A model generated the notes under the pieces. It made no database searches, had not been told where the DNA came from, and was given only the letters and a program-made list of their open reading frames with translations. The position numbers and the translations under genes are program-made. This document shows, piece by piece, positions 39,416 through 47,435 of a stretch of DNA of 64,000 nucleotides. This DNA comes from Candidatus Nitrotoga sp. LAW. GTDB lineage: Bacteria > Pseudomonadota > Gammaproteobacteria > Burkholderiales > Gallionellaceae. Positions within the stretch are counted from its first letter, which is position 1, and every line of letters starts with the position of its first letter. Where the stretch lies: NCBI GenBank assembly GCA_003402315.1, contig QFXI01000021.1, forward strand, positions 186,001 through 250,000, in the 5' to 3' direction.

Positions 39416-40678
39416 TTATTTATTCCCATAACGTTTGCGGTAATATTCCAGAAAACGCGCAATTCGGCCAATCGCTTCGACTAAATCATCCGCATTAGGC
39501 AAGAACACCACGCGGAAGTGGTCGGGATCCAGCCAGTTAAAGCCCGTGCCCTGAACCACGAGCACTTTCTCAGTTTCCAGCAATTCAAGGATAAATTTCT
39601 GATCATCATTGATTGGGTACATCCTGGAGTCTAAACGCGGAAACATATATAGCGCGGCTTTCGGCTTGACGCATGACACACCCGGAATAGCGGTAAGCAA
39701 TTGGTGTGCAAGATCCCGCTGCTTGCACAGACGTCCGGCAGGCGCGACCAAATCATTGATGCTTTGATAACCTCCCAGCGCGGTCTGGATGGCAAATTGC
39801 CCGGGCACGTTTGAACACAGACGCATCGAAGCGAGAATGCCCAGGCCATCAATATAATCCTGCGCGTGTTTCTTTCTGCCCGACACAATCATCCAGCCAG
39901 CACGATAGCCGCAAGCGCGATAATTCTTGGATAGGCCATTAAACGTAACGAACAGTACATCATCCGCCAGCGAAGCAATTGAGGTATGGCTCACACCGTC
40001 ATAGAGCACCTTGTCATAAATCTCGTCAGCAAACACAATGAGTCTGTTTTTACGTGCGATTTCAATAATCTCTTGCAACAACGAATCCGGGTATATCGCA
40101 CCAGTGGGATTATTCGGGTTGATCAACACGATGGCGCGTGTGTTGGGTGTAATTTTGCTGCTGATGTCAGCCACGTCCGGCAACCAATCAGCTTGTTCAT
40201 CGCATAAATAGTGGCGTGGCGTGCCGCCTGCCAAGGTGACCGCCGCCGTCCACAACGGGTAATCCGGTGCTGGCACCAACACTTCGTCTCCCGTATTAAG
40301 CAGTCCCTGCATGGACATTACAATTAATTCGGATGCGCCATTGCCAATAAAAATATCCTCCAACCCAACTCCGGCAATATTTTTTTGCTGAGCGTAATGC
40401 ATGATGGCTTTGCGCGCGGCAAACAATCCTTTTGAATCAGAATAGCCGGAAGAGTTAGGTAGGTTATGAATTACGTCCTGCTGAATTTCTTCTGGCGCTT
40501 CGAATCCAAACGACGCCAAATTGCCAATATTCAGTTTTATAATACGATGGCCATCTTCTTCCATTTGCTTGGCGCGCGTCATTACGGGGCCGCGAATGTC
40601 ATAGCAGACACTGGTTAGCTTGGTGGATTTCAATACAAGGGGCACCATTTCCATATCTGTACTATCAGGTTGTTTCAA
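39416..40678 (-). CDS. alaA: Pyridoxal-phosphate aminotransferase, AlaA type
   Basis: A class I aminotransferase of 420 residues, similar to AlaA (glutamate-pyruvate transaminase). GNGASELIVMSMQGLLNTGDEV, INPNNPTGAIY and FADEIYDKVLYDG are standard, and the PLP lysine is in NGLSKNYRACGYRAGW. In many betaproteobacteria it precedes hom and thrC, as here, and likely supplies alanine. Substrate preference is inferred. Its promoter region diverges from the Mth938-like gene. Confidence 0.88.
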   Translation of the reverse strand: MKQPDSTDMEMVPLVLKSTKLTSVCYDIRGPVMTRAKQMEEDGHRIIKLNIGNLASFGFEAPEEIQQDVIHNLPNSSGYSDSKGLFAARKAIMHYAQQKNIAGVGLEDIFIGNGASELIVMSMQGLLNTGDEVLVPAPDYPLWTAAVTLAGGTPRHYLCDEQADWLPDVADISSKITPNTRAIVLINPNNPTGAIYPDSLLQEIIEIARKNRLIVFADEIYDKVLYDGVSHTSIASLADDVLFVTFNGLSKNYRACGYRAGWMIVSGRKKHAQDYIDGLGILASMRLCSNVPGQFAIQTALGGYQSINDLVAPAGRLCKQRDLAHQLLTAIPGVSCVKPKAALYMFPRLDSRMYPINDDQKFILELLETEKVLVVQGTGFNWLDPDHFRVVFLPNADDLVEAIGRIARFLEYYRKRYGNK

Positions 40679-40845
40679 TTGGTTCTCTCAATCTGTTACT
40701 TCTAAACTGTGACATCAATCCGCTGGATGGTAGAATTTGACACGAACAAAAAATGTCATAAATACACTTATTGCCCTTGAAATTACTGACCGCAAAGGGC
40801 GTGATTCTAACCGAGCGCGCCTGGGTCAGCAAATGGAGAACTCGC

Positions 40846-41214
40846 GTGAAACTGCATCTCAACACCCGCACAAACCAAAATATTTTTACTGCCCACGGCA
40901 CTGGCTATGTCACGGTCAGCGGCCAACGCTTTGAACATTCCATAGTGGTTACGCCGGAACAGGTATTCACCGATTGGCAACCGCAAGGTTTCAATACATT
41001 AAGCGAATCAGATTTCGCCTATTTGCTAGCCATGAAACCAGAAATTGTGCTACTCGGAACAGGCACGCAGCAGCGCTTTCCGCATCCACGTCTATATCAG
41101 CAATTGGCTGCGGCGGGCATCGGCGTAGACAGTATGGATACTCCCGCCGCCTGCCGCACTTACAACATCTTAATGGGAGAAGACCGCAAAGTGGTTGCCG
41201 CCATCTTGTTATAA
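40846..41214 (+). CDS. Mth938-like (DUF498) domain protein
   Basis: A 122-residue protein of the Mth938/NDUFAF3 group: IVVTPEQVFTDWQP, KPEIVLLGTGTQQRFPHP and GVDSMDTPAACRTYNILMGEDRKVVAAIL. The bacterial role is unknown; the mitochondrial relative helps complex I assembly. I use the GTG at 40846, preceded by GGAGA, since upstream codons in the frame do not look like family sequence. Confidence 0.85.
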   Translation: MKLHLNTRTNQNIFTAHGTGYVTVSGQRFEHSIVVTPEQVFTDWQPQGFNTLSESDFAYLLAMKPEIVLLGTGTQQRFPHPRLYQQLAAAGIGVDSMDTPAACRTYNILMGEDRKVVAAILL

Positions 41215-41269
41215 CTTTTTATGGGTAGCTTAATCATCCATCCGAATAAGCCTCGCAACAACATATTAG

Positions 41270-42343
41270 TTACTCCGCCAACGCGGCCGTTTTAATCATT
41301 GCATATACGTTCACTCCATTATGCAATTGCAACCGACCACATGACCACGCAGTGATTTCAGCAAATAGATTTTGTCCTCCACTTAATCGTAATCCGAGTA
41401 GCACATGTCCTTCGCGGGCGTGCTCTATATACTGTATTGTCACCGGCAAAATATTCAACAGACTTGTGTTCTCCGGCTTAGTGAGCACAATACCGACATC
41501 CTTCGCAAGAATACGCAAACGTTGCGATCTACCAACGCCATCCGAATAAATAGGATTACTCAGCCAAAAACAATCTTCGCCAACATGAAAAAGAGTTAAC
41601 CCATGTTCTTTTTTTAGCCCTAATTGACCCTCAATGACCGACACCACGCCTTCGTCGTTAAATAGCGGTGAATCCGATCGTGATAAGGCGTGCTTAATCG
41701 TTTCAACACGATCAATGTGCCCATCCCGCAGAAACACCACGCGATCTGCAAGACGCTCTACTTCGGCTGGCGCATGGGTAACATACACAATCGGCACGTC
41801 CGCTTCCATTGCCAAGCGTTCGAAATAGGGAAGGATGTCACGCTTAGTCTGCGTGTCAAGCGCCGAAAGTGGTTCATCCATCAATAGCAGGCGTGGACTT
41901 GTCAACAACGCACGCCCCAAGGCAACACGCTGACGTTCCCCACCGGAAAGTTGATTAACATTACGTTCAATCAAGTTCTCAATGGCCAACATACGGACGA
42001 CCTCATCTAAATGGAGTTTACGTTCAGCAATCGGTGTGCGCTTGTAACCATAGAGGAGGTTTTCGCGTACAGACAGATGCGGCAACAAACTTGCCTCTTG
42101 AAAAACCATAGCGATCCGCCGCCGATACAACGGTACCCAACAACGTCCATTCAGCCAAATTTCGTTACGAAAACTCACGCGTGCGCCGCTCGGACGCTCC
42201 AAACCAGCAATCAGTCGCAGCAATGTCGTCTTGCCTGAGCCAGAACGTCCAAACAGAACAGTGACACCCTCTGCAGGCCAATCAACATCGACATCAAAAA
42301 TAAAGTTTGGGTGAGCAATCCGGGCGCGTACTGACAAAGTCAT
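41270..42343 (-). CDS. modC: Molybdate ABC transporter ATP-binding protein
   Basis: The ATPase of the molybdate importer, 357 residues. Walker A FGRSGSGKTTLLRLIAGLE, Q-loop MVFQEASLLPHL, signature NQLSGGERQRVALGRAL and Walker B LLLMDEPLSALD are all intact. The C-terminal 120 residues form a TOBE/Mop-type domain that senses oxyanion. It overlaps modB by four bases. Last gene of the porin-modA-modB-modC set. Confidence 0.94.
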   Translation of the reverse strand: MTLSVRARIAHPNFIFDVDVDWPAEGVTVLFGRSGSGKTTLLRLIAGLERPSGARVSFRNEIWLNGRCWVPLYRRRIAMVFQEASLLPHLSVRENLLYGYKRTPIAERKLHLDEVVRMLAIENLIERNVNQLSGGERQRVALGRALLTSPRLLLMDEPLSALDTQTKRDILPYFERLAMEADVPIVYVTHAPAEVERLADRVVFLRDGHIDRVETIKHALSRSDSPLFNDEGVVSVIEGQLGLKKEHGLTLFHVGEDCFWLSNPIYSDGVGRSQRLRILAKDVGIVLTKPENTSLLNILPVTIQYIEHAREGHVLLGLRLSGGQNLFAEITAWSCGRLQLHNGVNVYAMIKTAALAE

Positions 42344-43044
42344 GGTTTTACCATCTCAAAACCTCGATTAAACCAGTACACCACAAAAAGCACGATAAAC
42401 GCAAAAATCAATAACATCAAACTCAGTCTTCCTGCAGCGGCATACTGCATACCTTCAGTATAGCCATAGATGGTGGTTGATAATACGTGGGTCACGCCCG
42501 GAATATTGCCGCCCACCATCAGAATTACTCCAAATTCGCCCATCGTGTGAGCGAAAGTAAGCGTCATGGCGACGATGAAGCCACTTTTTGTCATTGGTAA
42601 AATGACACTAATAAAACGATCTATCAGACCAGCCCCCAGCGAAGCAGCCACCTCAATCGGGCGTCGCCCCAGATTAGCAAAGGCTTCCTGCAAGGGCTGT
42701 ACGGCAAATGGCATGGAATACAACACTGAGCCGATCAATATACCCTCGAACGTAAAGGCGAGATGATGGAACCCCATGTCCTCTAACGTTCCGCCGATGA
42801 AGCCGCGCGGGCCAAGCGTGATCAAGAGATAAAATCCCAGCACAGTGGGGGGTAACACCAGCGGCAAGGCAACCACAGCCTGCACGGCGGTTCGACTGGC
42901 AGAACGTCCGCTAGCCAACCACCACGCAATCGGCGTGGCAATAATCATCAAAATTAATGTCGTGTATAAACAAAGCCGTAGCGTAAGCCAGATTGCCGTC
43001 CAATCCTCTGCACTCAAACTCAAGCTTTGTCTTAAGTACTCCAA
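42340..43044 (-). CDS. modB: Molybdate ABC transporter permease
   Basis: Inner-membrane channel subunit of 234 residues with five or six helices. The EAA loop is EVAASLGAGLIDRFISVILP and the segment LPPTVLGFYLLITLG is typical of ModB. It starts 18 bases after modA ends. Partner of ModC and ModA. Confidence 0.93.
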   Translation of the reverse strand: MEYLRQSLSLSAEDWTAIWLTLRLCLYTTLILMIIATPIAWWLASGRSASRTAVQAVVALPLVLPPTVLGFYLLITLGPRGFIGGTLEDMGFHHLAFTFEGILIGSVLYSMPFAVQPLQEAFANLGRRPIEVAASLGAGLIDRFISVILPMTKSGFIVAMTLTFAHTMGEFGVILMVGGNIPGVTHVLSTTIYGYTEGMQYAAAGRLSLMLLIFAFIVLFVVYWFNRGFEMVKP

Positions 43045-43062
43045 AATCTATTTCTCAACCTA

Positions 43063-43827
43063 TTATTTTTTAGGCACCACAAAACCATAGCTTTCCATGA
43101 TTTTGCGCGCTTCGGGGGTCTGGAAGTAAGCCGCAAATTGCCGCGCAAGCGCACTGCCCTTGGCACGCTTCGTGATTACGAAGGCTTGGGCCAACGGTTC
43201 ATGAATACCATCATCAATTAAACTATAGCCGCCTTGTTTAACCATTGCAGGATTAAGTGCCAGGGAAAGGGGAATAATCCCGGCATCGGCTGCCCCAGTA
43301 CTGACCATCTGTGCGGTATGTTCAACATTTTCACCAAAAACGAGCTTGTCCTTGATTTTTTCCCATACTCCGGCTGATTTCATCGCTTCCTTGGCACGCA
43401 TACCGTAAGGTGCCAGTTCGGGGTTGGCGATGGCCAGTTTACGAATGGCTGGTTCAGACAGTTTTTGCAGGGTCAGCTTAGTGGCATCCATCGTTGAAGA
43501 CCAAATTACCAGTTTACCAATCGCATAAACTACTGGATCAGTGCTCGTTAGTCCCTCTATCTTCAATATCTGCGGAAAATTAGTGTCCGCCGCAAAAAAC
43601 ATATCAAAAGGCGCGCCATTCTGAATTTGTGAGGTGAATTTTCCTGATGCGCCATAAATAGGCTTTACCTCATTGTTATGGTGTTCGGCATTAAATTTAT
43701 TCACAATATCGGTCATAGCGAATTTAATACTGGAAGCGGCGACGATTGTGATGGTTTCCGCCATGGCGATGCTGGATCCAAATGCGAATGCTACCGCGAT
43801 AACAAGGGTGTGAAATATTTTAATCAT
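43063..43827 (-). CDS. modA: Molybdate-binding periplasmic protein
   Basis: Periplasmic molybdate receptor of 254 residues with a signal peptide (VIAVAFAFGSSIAMA). AASSIKFAMTDIVNKF, YGASGKFTSQIQNGAPFDMFFAADTNFP and FGENVEHTAQMVSTGAADAGI are the ligand-binding regions of ModA. It starts 28 bases after the porin gene ends, so the porin is probably in the same transcript. Confidence 0.93.
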   Translation of the reverse strand: MIKIFHTLVIAVAFAFGSSIAMAETITIVAASSIKFAMTDIVNKFNAEHHNNEVKPIYGASGKFTSQIQNGAPFDMFFAADTNFPQILKIEGLTSTDPVVYAIGKLVIWSSTMDATKLTLQKLSEPAIRKLAIANPELAPYGMRAKEAMKSAGVWEKIKDKLVFGENVEHTAQMVSTGAADAGIIPLSLALNPAMVKQGGYSLIDDGIHEPLAQAFVITKRAKGSALARQFAAYFQTPEARKIMESYGFVVPKK

Positions 43828-43855
43828 GGTAAAAGCTCCTGTTCATTGATTGGAA

Positions 43856-45487
43856 TTAAAATGCAACTACAGTAGCGTCTATCCAGACTAGGTGTGAGTT
43901 TTCACCTCGTCCAAGCGTCACTTTCTGGGACGTTGCTTTGGCAAAATCTCCCGCCATGAAGTAGGAATAGCCTACAACCATCGATAAGTGTTTATTGACT
44001 GAAAATTGTGCACGCATGTCAAACTCATCACCTATATCCTTGCCGCTTTTTCCCGTTATGTCGCGCAAGTTGTTTCCCCCAGCCCAGCGGTCTGTGGCAC
44101 TGGCTAGTTTGTACCAGCTATAACCAAAATCAAGTTTTAAGGTAGCGATAGGGTTGAACTCTCCGCGAAGCTTAGTGGCGCGGATGTTTTCCATCTGAAT
44201 ATAATCAGTATGGGACCATGGTCTGGCAAAGCCGAATAAACGCTCAAAACGTTGACTTTTATTGTCATTTGGATTTTTATCGCCGCTAGCATAGCCTAAA
44301 TTAGCCATAACACGGGGTTTCCATGCATGGTTGAAGGTATAGCCTGATTCCATGTTATAACCATAGGCATCATGATCCTGCCCGTTATCGCTACCCCATT
44401 GCTTGACATAGTTCAAATCCCAATCGACACCGGTATTGCCTACTATCCCATAGGCACGCAAGCCCCCGGTGTTAATTTCACGATTTGTTTTGTCAACTGC
44501 AGTGGCAAGTGCGCCCGTTGAAGCATATTTTACCTTACTGCCATTTTGTTGTAGTAAGTAGTAATAAGGTTGGAATGTGGCTACATCTGACCATTTGCGC
44601 ACATCAAACATAGCCCCGTAGAACCACTGGGCTTCATTGGCTTTGTCCGCTTGCTCCATAAAACGAACTACTGGGTTAAAGGCAAAGACAGTTCCTTGCC
44701 AGTCACTATTTTTCTGGCCTAAAACTGCACGGTAACCTTGGAAATTATTCGTGGTATTACGATATTCATTTCGTGCAACCAAGCGTTTATCCGTTAACTC
44801 AAAAGCCATGCGCCCAGCCCGCAGGCTGAGTGGCCTGTCGTTGCCCCGATCATCTACCCCCAGCGCATCTTTAAAGAACAATTCCCCATAACCTTGAATA
44901 AACTCTGTTTTATTGACCTCTAAATTGGTATACGGGTATCCCTGGTTAAAACGTCTAGAATCTTGAAACTCAAAGGTAGCGCGTAATGGGTCAAATATGT
45001 TTTTTACCGCAGCATAGAGGCGTGTCCGTAATGAAATTGGTTCATCCACGGTATCTGTCTTTCGGCGATAGTCATTTTCACGAGATTCATAACGAAGCCG
45101 AGCTTCTACACCAATGTCCAACCAATTAACATCTTGCCAACCATCAATATCTTTAAGCCATGTTTTATTGACTTGCTTGACATAGCGAGGGGGTTCAGTT
45201 TGTATGGTTAACCCAGAACTACGGAATTGAACATAATAACTAGGCGTCTGGGCCGAAACCTTAACTGGGGTCTTAACTTCTGATGTGTCAGTTTTAGTCG
45301 TTTTCTTGACTTGCAAGGCAGAATTTTCCTTGTCGGTTTCCTTCGATTGTGCTATGTCCTGTACTTCTTGCCCCACCGACTTTTCATTTTGCAGTTTCAA
45401 CTGCATGTTTTCCTGAGCAAGGACACAGGGTGACACCACTAACAAACTACTAGCCAAAATACTGGTTTTTATTTTCGACCCAGACAT
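43856..45487 (-). CDS. Outer-membrane porin (alginate-export/AlgE-like beta-barrel), head of the mod operon
   Basis: A beta-barrel porin of about 543 residues from this start. The signal peptide is SILASSLLVVSPCVLAQ, followed by a charged linker and then a region rich in alternating aromatic strands: WLDIGVEARLRYESREND, RATFEFQDSRRFNQ, LSLRAGRMAFEL. It ends with a terminal phenylalanine (WIDATVVAF), the outer-membrane assembly signal. The frame extends upstream to ATG 45598 or TTG 45622; I prefer 45487 because the signal peptide starts there, though no strong ribosome site is seen. A ModE-like operator lies upstream and modA follows. It may admit molybdate, which is inference. Confidence 0.78.
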   Translation of the reverse strand: MSGSKIKTSILASSLLVVSPCVLAQENMQLKLQNEKSVGQEVQDIAQSKETDKENSALQVKKTTKTDTSEVKTPVKVSAQTPSYYVQFRSSGLTIQTEPPRYVKQVNKTWLKDIDGWQDVNWLDIGVEARLRYESRENDYRRKTDTVDEPISLRTRLYAAVKNIFDPLRATFEFQDSRRFNQGYPYTNLEVNKTEFIQGYGELFFKDALGVDDRGNDRPLSLRAGRMAFELTDKRLVARNEYRNTTNNFQGYRAVLGQKNSDWQGTVFAFNPVVRFMEQADKANEAQWFYGAMFDVRKWSDVATFQPYYYLLQQNGSKVKYASTGALATAVDKTNREINTGGLRAYGIVGNTGVDWDLNYVKQWGSDNGQDHDAYGYNMESGYTFNHAWKPRVMANLGYASGDKNPNDNKSQRFERLFGFARPWSHTDYIQMENIRATKLRGEFNPIATLKLDFGYSWYKLASATDRWAGGNNLRDITGKSGKDIGDEFDMRAQFSVNKHLSMVVGYSYFMAGDFAKATSQKVTLGRGENSHLVWIDATVVAF

Positions 45488-45622
45488 TTTAATTTTGACA
45501 AGAGCCAAATCTTGAAACTCTATTAATTTCGTAACTCTCTTGAAATTGATAGCCTGACTAATCATTTTGTCTAATGGGTCATGAAAAGTTTTTAGCATAA
45601 TTGCCCCTGAAGAATTATCCAA

Positions 45623-45650
45623 ATCAAAATGTACAAAACTACATAACGAT
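45623..45650 (-). promoter_or_regulatory. ModE-like operator upstream of the porin-modABC operon
   Basis: On the + strand this reads ATCAAAATGTA, six bases, TACATAACGAT: two imperfect inverted half-sites with the spacing of the E. coli ModE consensus (ATCGnTATATA-N6-TATATAACGAT, from memory). The right half matches strongly. A second copy with the same layout lies at 46279-46306. The position just before the porin start suits molybdate-dependent repression. No modE gene is in the window. Confidence 0.68.
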
Positions 45651-45684
45651 AGTTAAAAAAAACCGTAGGCTGTGGTTTTACTCT

Positions 45685-46113
45685 CTATGCATCTACGGCA
45701 AGAAGAACATTAGATGCCTTGATTAAGGCACAAGCCGGGCTACCAATCGAGAATTTGAGTAAGTTTTGCGATTCATTGGTGATGATCGCAACAAGCGTAT
45801 TGTCATTGCCGAAATCAAGAGTCACTTCGGTATTTACAGCACCTTTCTCTATTCGGTTGACCACCCCGCACAGCCGATTACGCGCTGACGTTATGATCTT
45901 CTCATCCGCTAATGTCAAAATCACCCATGAAGACTTGATTAACGCGTATGCAGCTTTGCCTGGCACAAGGCCCAATAACCGTGCACTTTCGATTGTTACA
46001 ATGGCATACACCGTTACACCACTTTCTAGCCTAAGCGTCACTTCTGAATTAACTGCCCCATCAATCACTGTTACAACAGTACCTTTCAACGTATTACGTG
46101 CACTTGTTTTCAT
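45685..46113 (-). CDS. modG: Two-domain molbindin (tandem Mop domains)
   Basis: A 142-residue cytoplasmic protein made of two Mop domains (about 1-70 and 72-142), both starting SARN.L.G.V..I..GAVN.EVTL. This is the ModG arrangement, which stores or buffers molybdate or tungstate as a trimer. No DNA-binding domain is attached, so it is not ModE. It lies directly upstream of the porin gene, with its own ModE-like site about 165 bases ahead of its start. Confidence 0.88.
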   Translation of the reverse strand: MKTSARNTLKGTVVTVIDGAVNSEVTLRLESGVTVYAIVTIESARLLGLVPGKAAYALIKSSWVILTLADEKIITSARNRLCGVVNRIEKGAVNTEVTLDFGNDNTLVAIITNESQNLLKFSIGSPACALIKASNVLLAVDA

Positions 46114-46278
46114 CTTAAATTCTCCTTAATTAAAATATCCAACGCTTTTTCATCGAGTACCGCAAATAACTGGGTTTATAGTGCTCTGCGGCGGCCCAAT
46201 TAAACTCCCAAACGTACCCTACTCAGTCAGGCTGACCCGTCACCACACCGTATACATCCACTTTATTTCGAAGCGGTC

Positions 46279-46306
46279 ATCAAAGTATATATTACTACAT
46301 AACGAT
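46279..46306 (-). promoter_or_regulatory. ModE-like operator upstream of the molbindin gene
   Basis: Reads ATCAAAGTATA, six bases, TACATAACGAT on the + strand. The right half and the next three bases are identical to the site at 45623-45650, and the left half differs only at two positions. The two matched sites, one before each transcription unit, make a shared regulator likely. Confidence 0.65.
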
Positions 46307-46336
46307 AGACAATAAATTATATTATTTAAAATTATT

Positions 46337-46412
46337 GGCGGATTCAACTCTGAAGTGCAACTTTTGTAAGGGTGGATTCAAGTTCGAAGTGCAACAGCTA
46401 ATGCTGGCTTTG
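46337..46412. repeat. Two adjoining IS30-type ends in the same direction
   Basis: 46337-46370 matches the transposase-start end of the 23 kb IS30 copy (CAACTTTTGTAAG) and 46371-46412 matches the other end (CAACAGCTAATGCTGG). Both point rightwards. This is not the head-to-tail junction of an IS30 circle. It suggests one element nested inside another and then deleted. Confidence 0.7.
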
Positions 46413-46418
46413 TGGATG

Positions 46419-46697
46419 ACCGCCCCAAATCAGATCTGGGTAGCCGACATCACTCATCTCCCTACTGATGAGGGTTGACTTTGTCTGGCAAGCCACAAAG
46501 GTTTGTTCAGTGACGACCTGGCCAGCTACACAGGGTAGCCAGTATTGCGCCCATGAGTACAGAAATTGCTCGATCAGCGGCCATGGCGCCATCAATATCA
46601 CGCCAGAGGAACGGCTACAGCAAAGCCCCATGAAAAGAGAACTACTCAATATGAAAATAGATTGGCGGCATGAACCCATCGGTGTCCATTATTGACA
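46419..46697 (+). pseudogene. Decayed IS3-family transposase (orfB) fragment
   Basis: The frame from 46422 reads APNQIWVADITHLPTDEG, the IS3 orfB catalytic-domain start, then a TGA where Trp is expected (46476-46478), then LASHKGLF. It breaks into another frame reading GSQYCAHEYRN, the next conserved block, with the stretch between them deleted. A third frame gives SRQRNGYSKAP, the block with the last catalytic region. It is a multiply broken remnant. Confidence 0.7.
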
Positions 46698-46770
46698 ACC
46701 AATCTCACTTATAGTTTTTTGTTACAGCAGACTACCATCTAAATGATGGTCTAAAACCAGAGGATTCTTA

Positions 46771-47139
46771 CTACCCTAGTAGGGCGATAATTTCACTGAT
46801 TTCACGACGTAATTCGGACAAATTAGCGGATGATTGAAGCGGTTGCGGCTGATTTTCTATTCGTTGTTCAACAAAATCACTCAAGCGACCACGAGCTCCA
46901 CTGATAGTAAAACCCTCTTCATACAACAATTGCCTGATACGACGGATAAGTAAAACTTCATGATGCTGATAATAACGTCGATTGCCACCCCGTTTAACGG
47001 GTTTAAGTTGGGTAAACTCCTGCTCCCAATAACGCAATACATGCGCCTTCACCCCGCATAACTCACTTACTTCGCCAATAGTGAAATACCGCTTAGCCGG
47101 AATCGATGGCAGGACGGCATTAAGCTTGTGGTTTTCCAT
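46771..47139 (-). CDS. MerR-family transcriptional regulator
   Basis: A 122-residue DNA-binding protein: [26 protein letters not shown] is the helix-turn-helix, [20 protein letters not shown] the wing, followed by a short helix. No metal-binding cysteines at the C-terminus. In proteobacteria this gene usually follows ihfA, as here; it overlaps ihfA by 20 bases. Its targets are unknown. Confidence 0.9.
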   Translation of the reverse strand: MENHKLNAVLPSIPAKRYFTIGEVSELCGVKAHVLRYWEQEFTQLKPVKRGGNRRYYQHHEVLLIRRIRQLLYEEGFTISGARGRLSDFVEQRIENQPQPLQSSANLSELRREISEIIALLG

Positions 47140-47425
47140 GATAATTTATCTCTACCATACTCTTGAGTTTCTGGCTGGGATGAAAAGTTACTACGCGACG
47201 TGCCGTTATGGGAATGTCTTCGCCTGTCTTTGGATTGCGCCCAGGCCGTTGGGGCTTGTCGCGTAGCTGAAAATTGCCAAAACCGGACAGCTTGACACTT
47301 TCACCATGTTCAAGCTGAGCACGAATTTCTTCGAAATAAGACTCAACCATATCCTTGGCTTCACGCTTATTCAAGCCAACTTTTTCAAACAATAAATCCG
47401 CAAGCTCTGCTTTGGTTAATGTCAT
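47120..47425 (-). CDS. ihfA: Integration host factor alpha subunit
   Basis: A 101-residue DNA-bending protein of the HU/IHF family. [27 protein letters not shown] opens it, and the beta-arm [22 protein letters not shown] with the intercalating proline is complete. It lies just after pheT, as in E. coli. Confidence 0.95.
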   Translation of the reverse strand: MTLTKAELADLLFEKVGLNKREAKDMVESYFEEIRAQLEHGESVKLSGFGNFQLRDKPQRPGRNPKTGEDIPITARRVVTFHPSQKLKSMVEINYHGKPQA

Positions 47426-47435
47426 TGATCACCCC

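Noticed and set aside
46337-46412. Head-to-tail IS30 circle junction
   Set aside because: In a circle junction the two ends face away from each other. Here both point the same way, so nesting and deletion explain it better.
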